Below, in pieces: positions 1 through 10,172 of a DNA stretch of 64,000 bases. The stretch is from Echinometra lucunter (lineage: Eukaryota; Echinodermata; Echinoidea; Camarodonta; Echinometridae): the NCBI GenBank assembly GCA_029962745.1, contig CM057151.1:7060192-7124191 (forward strand), in the 5' to 3' direction. Numbering within the stretch: the first letter of the stretch is position 1; each line of letters starts with the position of its first letter. Made by a program: the position numbers and the translations under genes. The notes under the pieces were generated by a model. The model searched no databases, was not told the origin of the DNA, and saw only the letters and a list, made by a program, of their open reading frames with translations.

Positions 1-104
1 AGTGCTACTGCAGCGGTCAGTGGCGGTCGGGACCAATTTTAAAAGGCGATCATCACTTTGCCCGAAACTTTAAAAGGTGCATTTTAAAACGCTTTGTAAT
101 GAGA

Positions 105-660
105 TCCATTTAAAGGAAACCAACACCCTTAAAATAGTTTTTAAACCAAAGCTGAGATGGAATAAAACAATCGGCGAAAATTAGAAAAAAAGAATCGGAC
201 GCCAAATGAGAAAGTTATGGCGATATGAAATTTTTTTATTTGACATTTTTTTGACACTACCATAGCTATTGATGACATCATTTGTGGTCAACTCTCAGTA
301 TGTTTTGTACACACATAATTTAACAATTTCGTTTTGCTTAAGATTTGCCCATTTTCTTAAGCAAAACCCTGTGTATATCATGTAGGAGTGTTTTCTCCAC
401 AACATATTTGGGATAAAGGCAATGAAAACATGTGGTCTTCAAGAAAAGAAAGAATATGTGAAATTCTGTATACAAAACATACTGAGAGTTGTCCACAACT
501 CATATCACTAATAGCTATGGTAGTGTCAAACACAGAACATAGGCATAACTTTCTTATTCCGTGTCCGATTTCGTTAAAATTTTCGCTGATCTGTTTTATT
601 CTACCTTGGCTTTGATTTAAAAGCTACTTGACCTGAGGGCTTCGGTTTCCTTTAAATCAA
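105..660. repeat. Foldback element with about 190-bp inverted arms
   Basis: The left arm (about 105-310) and right arm (about 470-660) are inverted copies with modest divergence. Shared blocks are TGACACTACCATAGCTATT and CAACTCTCAGTATGTTTTGT. In the centre, GTTTTGCTTAAGA (331-343) pairs perfectly with TCTTAAGCAAAAC (355-367). No ORF of note. Confidence 0.83.
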
Positions 661-836
661 GCAATTTCCATAATTCTTGCTCAAAATATTAAGCATTCAG
701 TTTTAGAGACTCGCGATATGACCTTTCCCCTTTCTGTTAACATAGTCTACTTGATTGTTTGGATGAAAAGTGATCTTATACTTTCCAGCTTTACTTAGAT
801 TATATATAGAGTGTTGCCAATATTCAACCCCCGCAG

Positions 837-3800
837 ATATCTCTGTACATGAATCTCGTAGTTCGATCAGCAGCAGACCTAGAACTCCAGATGAATGCCG
901 TAGAGAGGGTACAACATTACACAGATGTGCCAATTGAAGATTACAGTGGTAATTATAATAACGATAACCGTTTTGTTTGCTGAACCTTAAACTTACAAGT
1001 TACTGTCCAAATCGTTTACAATACAGTTATCCCGGTCACTGGATTCAGCTATAATTTTGTAAATTACAGTGTAAACTCTCCACTGCTCAGGGAAGCATTC
1101 AAGCAGGTGGTCTGTTTTTTTAACAAAAGTGCCAGATAGAATTTACAATAACTGCCTATTCTGTGAGATTTTGTTAGCATGTATAGAATGACATTAAGCG
1201 TGTTAAGATTTCCTTACGATACTTGTACAAAGAAGCTACATCATAATACCTTGATCACATCAGAGATGACTTGCCTTTATTTCTTTGCTTAGGAATTGAA
1301 CCTCCTGATTCATGGCCTGATAAAGGCGAAATCGAGCTCGATGATATCAGCGTTCGATATGCCAGTGACCTCGATCCCGTACTCAAAGGAGTTACACTAA
1401 CTATTCCACACAAGGAAAAGGTATATCTCGATATCATACTCTCACTTGCACGATATCTATTTCCTAGCTGCTAACGTACTAGGACATACGTACCTATTAC
1501 GATTACGTTATAAGTTTGAATAATCAATCTTAACAATTGATAATCAAAAATCTCCTAAATCTAATCTGATCGTCTTCCCATATGGTGATACATACTTGGA
1601 CCAAGTTTGAAGTTCATACCTCAAACGGTTCTTGCGATATCGCGTTAACGAAAAAGCGTGACGGACGGACGGACGGACGTACAACCCGAAATCGCAATAC
1701 CTCCGGTCGCACTTTCTGTGGGCCGAGACAGTACTCTACCAAACTGTATTGTTAATTTTTAGTTGTTGTTGAAAATGATGTTATTTCATTAATTATGCTA
1801 ATTTAGGAGTGATTTATGCGTGAAAGCAGAGATTTTGCTCCACACCACGAAATAAAGCTCCAAATATGATAATTTTTGGTCTAGATATTCTTTGTAGTGT
1901 TCTTGACAAATGTACTTTAAAAATTCTGATACTGAAATCAATTACTTATGTACTAAGTATCTTTTTTTTTTTAAATTTCTTATGTATTTCTTAGTTTTTT
2001 GACCTTTTATTTTTATTGTTTTTTTCGATGAAATTTGTCGGCGACACCCTTACAAAAATGTCCTGTGGTAATTCTCTGTGGTAACTGACTTTACCACACA
2101 AAATACCACAGGAATATCTGTTACCACAGGTTTACCACAGGCCCACCTGTGGTACTTTGCCGTATACTTGTGTGGTAATTTCAAGTAGCGGCTGTGGTAT
2201 TCAAATGTCCTGTGGTAATTCTCTGTGGTACCTGTCTTTACCACACAAAATACCACAGGAATATCTGTTACCACAGGTTTACAACAGGTACACCTGTTGT
2301 ACTTTGCTGTATACTTGTGTGGTAATTTCAAGGGGTGGCTGTGGTATTCAGATGTCCTGTGGTAATTCTCTGTGGTACCTGTCTTTACCACACAAAATAC
2401 CACAGGAATATCTGTTACCACAGGTTTGCCACAGGTATACCTGTGGTACTTTGCTGTATACCTGTGTGGTAATGTCAAGTGGTGGCTGTGGTATTCAAAT
2501 GTCCTGTGGTAATTCTCTGTGGTACCTGTCTTTACCACACATAATGCCACAGGAATATCTGTTATCAGTGGTTTACCACATGTGCACCTGTGGTACTTTG
2601 ATTTATACTTGTGTGGTAATGTTAAGTGGTGGCTGTGGTATTCAAATATCCTGTGGTAATTCTCTATGGTACCTGTCTCTACAACACAAAATACCACAGG
2701 TAATATAAGTTTACCACAGGTACACCTGTGGTACTTTGCTGTATACTTGTGTGGTAATGTCAAGTGGTGGCTGTGGTATTCAAATGTCCTGTGGTACCTG
2801 TCTTTACCACACAAAATACCACAGGAATATGTTACCACAGGTACACCTGTGGTAATTTATCGTATACTTGTGTGGTAATGTCAAGTGGTGGCTGTGGTAT
2901 ACTTGTGGTCCTGTTGTACTCCTGTGGTACATCCTAAATACACATGAATATATGTTACCACACCATGTACTGTCAACTGTTAGCTATCTTTTGTATTCCT
3001 GTGGTACCGTTAACGCCTGGAATACCACAGGAATATCTCTTACCACAGGTAAACCTGTGGTACTCTATCATATATTTGTGTGGTAATGTAAGCAGATGGT
3101 TGCTTGTGGTCCTATTCTGTTCTGTGGTACAGGGGCGGTGCCAGGGTATTTTGATAGGGCCCGGGGATAGGGCTGGCCCTTTAAATGTAGGCACATTGTA
3201 TACATGTGGTGTTCTGTGGTATTGAGCGAATCAAACAATAATAATTTTTTAAAAAAAGTTATTGGTGGATGTTCATACAGGCCACCCCAACCTGAATATT
3301 ATGGGGGGGGGGGAGATATACAAGGACCTATATAAGCCTAATAATATACACCCCTTCCCTCAGGAAAAAGAAGCCTAAATTGTATGCCATCAAATTTTGG
3401 ATATATCCAACATCAACAACAACAAAAAAAACAAACAAACAAACAAACAAACAAACAACCCCACCCCCCCCCAAAAAAAAATGAATAAATAAAGTTGTAA
3501 TCCTACCCTTTTTGTGAGTGCCCGGTGTCCCCACCCCCCGTGGTAATTCCTGTGGTATTTTGTGTGGTATATAGACAGGTACCACAGGAATTACCACAGG
3601 ACGTTTAACCTCCCATCTCCCTGGTAACCACCCCCCCCCCCCCACACACACACACACAATTGAGAGATAAGAGTAGATATGGACCCCCTTGGTACTTTTT
3701 GAAATTATTACATATTTTTGTTTCTTTTTATTTCTTTATTCATTTATTAATTAATTAATTAATTTTTTATTTTTTATTTTTTTTATTTTTTATTTTTGCT

Positions 3801-6301
3801 ACATTCAATGGTCCAATTTTCCTATCAGATTTTATCGGAATTGTAATAAAATTCCGTTCATCTAAAACGAAATTATTATCCAACAGTTACGGTTATGACT
3901 TACATGTAAATAATGTAGAAACTTATTCAAGACTTGTGATTGGTCGGCGAGAGCGAGCTCTCGCGATCGCTAGCAAAATTGAAATGCGATAGTACGCGGC
4001 AAAATTGTTAACGGTAGTTCGTGCGAGAGATTTCGAAGCAGGAAGGAGAGTAGACAAATTTCCAGATTTTCAGGAAAATAGGATGGTAAGAATTTTTTGC
4101 ATATTTCATAGTTTGCATCCTAGTCTGTAATCGTTTCTAATGAGCTGATAAAGAGAACGTAATGAAAACATGATGCAGTATATTGAAAGCTTAGTTGCAT
4201 GATTCGCCGCAATGACAATTTGTTCTGCGCCCGTCTGCAGGATATGCGCTAGCTCCTTCGTCCCGCCGGCTCCCGGGAGCTCTCCGGCCATGCTGGCGTA
4301 GGCGTCGGCGTAGCTTAGTGCTCTCTGCATTTGGCCGTTACGTGTGGCAGTCGCAATTTACGTTTGTATTGTGAATCTGTGACCATGATTTTGTGTGCTA
4401 ATCGTTGCCCGGCTGCGGCCGGTAATTCCTCGCTTTGAAATTCCAGCAAATGGCAGTGGACATTTACTGTAGTCTGTACTACAAATTCAAGTACATATGC
4501 CCACTGCCATTTGCTGGAATTTCACTCGACTACAGTCTGTAGTCGAGTGAAAAATTAAATTCCATCTATCTAGATCTAGGCCTTAACCTAAAACATGACA
4601 AGTGAATGATGACGGTGATGAATAACAAGTTACAATATCATGACTATAGGAGTCTAGTCTAGCCTAACGTTAGATCAGTTGCTTTAGCCTTTAGAGTCGC
4701 ATGTAACAGTTACATGTAGATCTAGAATGATGTAGAGAGAGAAGATCTAATGTTAGATCTAGACCCTGAAAAGGAATTATCAAGGAATTATGAAATTGTA
4801 TGGTAATATCCAATGTTTTTCTTATAATTTTGACAATGTATCTAATATCTATCATGACTGAAAAGTGAAAACAAACCCTTAATAATAATATGGTGCCTTT
4901 TAGGGATATGGTTCCGGTTGCATAAAACTGTGATGCAGCGGCAGCACATCATGTGAATTGTGATGAGTGATCCCCCCTCCCCCATTATCTAGCAGAGAAT
5001 AGATGCTGGCAGAACTTGATGATTGATCTTGTCTTTTCTTTCTTTCTTTTTCCAGCCAAACAACAAGGTGGCACGATAACGAAACTCAAGATGATCATGA
5101 CTGAGGCGATTGTGAGGGAGTTTCCCATTTTAAGAATGCGGGTGCTGCTGTGAGTATGCTTTGATTGAAGAATAGGAAGAAAATGATCTGTAAATGTATG
5201 TACCAAAGAACATGACAGCTATTCGTATGTCTGTGTGCATGGAATGTAAGATAAGATTATTTTACCAATATTATCCGATTAATCTTGAATGTAATATGCT
5301 CAAAACATAGCTTATAAATGTATTTTCGGGACATATATATGCAAACTTTGCCAGTCAAAAGTACATGTACTCATAACTCACAAAATCTTATGCTTTCAAT
5401 TTACTTTTCCAATTCCAGATGATATTTCTTTCTTTTTTTTTCTCAATTCTACAAATCAGGCTATATGGCTCTTACCTTGGGGGTATCATGTCACAACACT
5501 AGACGGCTTCCTCCTAGACACCGGACTTTGCAACAACAGAGAGTTTCCATCGAAGGAAAAGATGTCATGCATTGGTTCACTTGTATAGTCCTCACCTTCT
5601 GGATGTGAACTTTCCAATGGTAATTAAGTAGCTTGAGTTTTACATTAATAAATGTGAATCTTTGATAATCCTGTCCTGTACTTCTTGGGAAATGGATTCT
5701 CCTATGGACTTGGGTTTGAGACATTTTGCTGTAGGGCCCTCTCATCCCTATTTGAAGAAACTAGTCATGGACTATCTTTTTTGAAAATTATTAATTTATT
5801 TGCTTTTTCAGAATTAATAACTAATTTTTTCTTTTAATTTTGTAAGATTTTATCATGAACACATCATTTAGCCTTAGTGGAAGTTAAATATTCTGAACAT
5901 AATAAAGTAATGGAAAGGCATGTACTATGGCATGTAGGATGTAATGCTTTTTGCTCTGAAACTCACTGTTTCTGGCTCAAAATCATGATTTTTTTTTTCT
6001 TTATTAGTAATCCCTCTAGTTAACCAATCTTGCCTTGATTTGATTTCATCATACATACAGGTCGGTACTAAATCCCAATGCACATGGATCAAGCCACCAA
6101 CTCAGAGCCTCTTGTTACGACTATGGAAAAACATCTAGAAGTTTATCCCTTTGTAGCAGCTTTTAGTTTTGTAAAGGACTAAAAACTTGTCCCAAACAGA
6201 GGTATTGAATACTATTTCCTGAGTAACCATTAACATTTGACTCAGTGTGATATTTTCCCAAAACACTAAAATCACCATCAGGGGAAATTATTTCCAGGCT
6301 A

Positions 6302-6337
<36 letters not shown>

Positions 6338-9300
6338 CATCATATTTTCATTTGAGTTTTTCTCCATGTAGGAAAATTTGTCTGATTGTGTTTTCCATAA
6401 TTCATCTGCATATTTTGTGTTTGATTCTTACAATAACCCTTACTGAACTGGGGGCGGGGGCTTGGAGGCCTCCCTAGACGTTTTGCGCGATATGTCTGCA
6501 ATGTGAAAAGTTATCACTGCAATGTTTCGTCACTTTTTTCCTTCAAGTCTCCCGCATCCTTTAAGACCATTTTCGCAATGTTTGGATAAGCGGTTCCGAA
6601 GTTACGCATAATGTACATGCACGTCAAACGAAGAAATTGCTCAAAAACGTGATTTCTTGTACAAGTTCAATACAAATTGTGTTTTCAGCCCAAAATCATA
6701 AATCTATGAATATTTTTGCTATTATTTATTCAGACTGATTCATTTTATGCTATTTATGATTGCAACAGTGTTACTGACAAATTCCATCCAAAAAAAAACC
6801 AAAAGGTAAAAAAACAAAGAAATACATAAGAAATTGAAAAAAATATATAAGGAACAAGTTTTGAGAACGTAAATTTTTGGTGGTATATTTGTTGAAAACA
6901 CCACAGAGTATCTGGACCAAATATTAGCATATTAGGAGCTTTATTTAGGGCCTTAGAGCAAAAAATCTGATTTTTATGGATAAATCATGCATAAATTAGA
7001 ATAATTAATGAAACCACATCATTTTGAAAAAAATAATACCATTTTATAGAGTACGTGTTGGGCGACATGCGTGCCGATTTTCGTTGTGCGGTCAATGACC
7101 TAGATCATGGGGGGGGGGGGGCCTGGTAGCCCCCCCCCCCCACCCCCCAGTCAGAGAGGGGCTCAAAATAGTCCAGTTCAGTAGGGGGTTAAAGGTTTCA
7201 CATTATAATGCTTTTGATGCCAGGTGACAGCTTATGGTTATTATGCAATCTGATGATTAAGCCATTAGGGAGGAATTGTATTTAGGAGCTTTGAAAGGTA
7301 GTCTTAACCATTTGCAGAATCGCAGAAAATCCATCCAACTTGGCCTGAGTTTATGATATGACCTTCTGAATTTCTGATACTGATAATCATCAGGCAAATG
7401 GAGCTATTTTACTAATGGTCAAATTATATTTCAGATCCTCTCGTCCATTTTTCTTGAGACAAATATTCAACATATCAATTTTGTTATTAGAAAAAAATAT
7501 CCATTTGTCCAAAAGAATAGTATGGTTGGAAGTAATTGCCTTTGCGATTCTTGTACTGTCAGATTTGAGGATGCAAAACATTGAGACCAGCTTTAACAAG
7601 GTACATGTAATGCTTCCCAATTGTCCATGTTGTACTATGTTGTCTGTGATAAACATAAGCAGTAATAACTTTCCCCTGTTCAAAATTGTTATATTGCATA
7701 CAGTGGAAACTACTAGACCTGGGGGGTGTAACATAAAACATACAATCAATCTTACGATTGATATCAATCGTAAGTCTATGGCAAACCATGTACTAAAGAG
7801 ATACAATTGATTGTAAGATTGATTGTATCTGTTTATGTTACACCCCCCCAGGTGTCCAATCCAATATAATCCAATTTTTGTTTGTCAGCCACCGCGGTGG
7901 AGCGATACTAAGGAAACGCCACAACAGTAATGATGTCGGTCCTTCTGCACTTGATGCATATGAAACTTGAATAACTTTACCCAGTTTTAACCAGTTGATG
8001 GTATGTTCAATTGAGATCTTAGTATTATTTGGGGGATAAAGATCAGGTAAATAGGTTCAATTTTGAAATTTACTTTCAAGTCTCTACAGGCGGGTTAGTA
8101 ACTTTTAAACTTCACACCACAAGTCAGTTTATAATCAAAATTGTTTGGTATATATGCGGACATGGAACTCCATGTTGCGGGTCTAGTTTCAAATGTCGTT
8201 CGGTATTTTCCTTAAAAGGTGATTGCACATGAACGTGGCAATATGCATTAAGGCTACTGCCGTGTTTAAAACGGGTTTCTTTTATTTTTTTCAAAGTTCA
8301 ATGTTTTTATACAGTGATTTTACAGTACTTTCCATAACTTTCTGTCATTATCAAGTGTAAATAGTACATACATGTACATGTGTATTCTGCTGTTTCTTTA
8401 TGTTTATAATGTATTGTTTTTCACATGTCAGCTGCTAACAGTATTCAGAACTTGTCAGTACTTCTGCCAGTATCACTTGTAAATACATTTTATTGTTATC
8501 AATTAAAGCTGTTCAAAGCTGTAGCATATTGTGGAAATCTTAAATATACATGTATGTCCAGATAGATCAGCTATCACAACTGTTCACCATGCAGTTACCA
8601 CTTACTATTACCACAAATATGTACAACCATGTACCTTGCATTAATAGCTGGATTATGAATTGTTTTCATTTAATTAGACAATATATTTTGCAAAAAGGTT
8701 TCAAAAATCGACAGGGGGAGGGGGGAGACTTTTGACCAAATCAAGTTTCATTTATGCAAGGTTGTGTGGGTGAGCCGCATACCTGCCAACTCTCCCTATT
8801 TAGTAGGGACAATCCCGATTTTTGGTAAAAGAAAGAGCCACTTCTACCATGTGTCCCTCTTTTTGCAAAAACCTGTCTGTAGTCATGTATAGGAAATTCA
8901 GAAATTTCCCTATTTTTAGCCTCTGCCTTGTCATTTGTCCCTTTTTCTTGGGTTTCAGGGTTGACAGGTCTGCAGCCGTGGTATGTGGTATTTCTCTATT
9001 ACCATGGTATAAATTTGTATTAAGTCTGTGGTAATCTGTGTGCTAACTACTGTATGGTAAATCTGGTAAAAGTATGTGGTAACTGGCATGGGTAATTCTG
9101 TGTGGTAACTGGCGTGTGGTAACTGGCGTGTGGTAATTGTGTGTGGTTACTGGCGTGTGGTAATTGTGTGTGGTAACTGGCGTGTGGTAATTGTGTGTGG
9201 TAACTGGCGTGTGGTAATTCTGTGTGGTAACTGGTGTGTGGTAATTCTGTGTGGTAACTGGCGTATGGTAATTCTGTGTGGTAACTGGCGTGTGGTAATT

Positions 9301-10086
9301 CTGTGTGGTAACTGGCGTGTGGTAATTTTGTGTGGTAACTGGTGTGTGGTAAACTGTGTGGTAATCTATGTGGTAACTGGCGTGTGGTAATTCTGTGTGG
9401 TAACTGGCATGTGGTAATTCTGTGTGGTAACTGGCGTGTGGTAATTCTGTGTGGTAACTGGCGTGTGGTAATTCTGTGTGGTAACTGGTGTGTGGTAGTT
9501 CTGTGGTAATTTGTATTCGTGTGGTAAATTGGGACATTTACCACAGGACATTTCCTGTGGTAATCGTGTGGTACAGTCCTGTGGTAATCGTGTGGTACAG
9601 TCCTGTGGTAATTGTGTGGTACAGTCCTGTGGTAATCGTGTGGTATTACCACAGGAAATTTTTGTAAGGGCACTTCTGCGATCATAAATAGAATAAAATT
9701 AATGAATACTAATCTGTAAAAGCAAAAATAATCATAGATTTATAGATTTTTGTCTTAAAACATAATTTGTATTGGATTTGTACACGAAATCACGTTTTTG
9801 AGCAATATTTGGTCCGACGTGCATGTATAAAATTATGCGTAACTTCAGAACCGAATGCCCGGGCGTCACAAATTTGGTCTCCAAAGATGCGTGAGACTTG
9901 AAAAAAAAAAAAAAAAAAATCAGGAAACGTCGCAGCGATAGCTTTTTGCGATGCAGACATATCGCGCGAAACGTCAAGGGGGGGGGGGGCGTCCCCCAGT
10001 ACATTAAGGGTAAAGTTCGTTTTCCCCCTCCCAGACCAAGGTAATGCCAAACAATAATGATATCCAACAATAATTATGATAATAAC

Positions 10087-10172
<86 letters not shown>

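Noticed and set aside
2050..2838. 262-codon minus-strand ORF and 183-codon + strand ORF
   Set aside because: The 147-bp repeat period is a multiple of three, so an open frame in one unit is open in all. Codons only restate the repeat and there is no start context or homology.
7390..7810. 138- and 131-codon ORFs on both strands near 7.4-7.8 kb
   Set aside because: They partly cover a foldback element, have no family resemblance and shadow each other.
9043..9685. Long His/Tyr/Thr-rich ORFs of 164 and 212 codons
   Set aside because: They come from a 27-bp minisatellite and are open in several frames at once.
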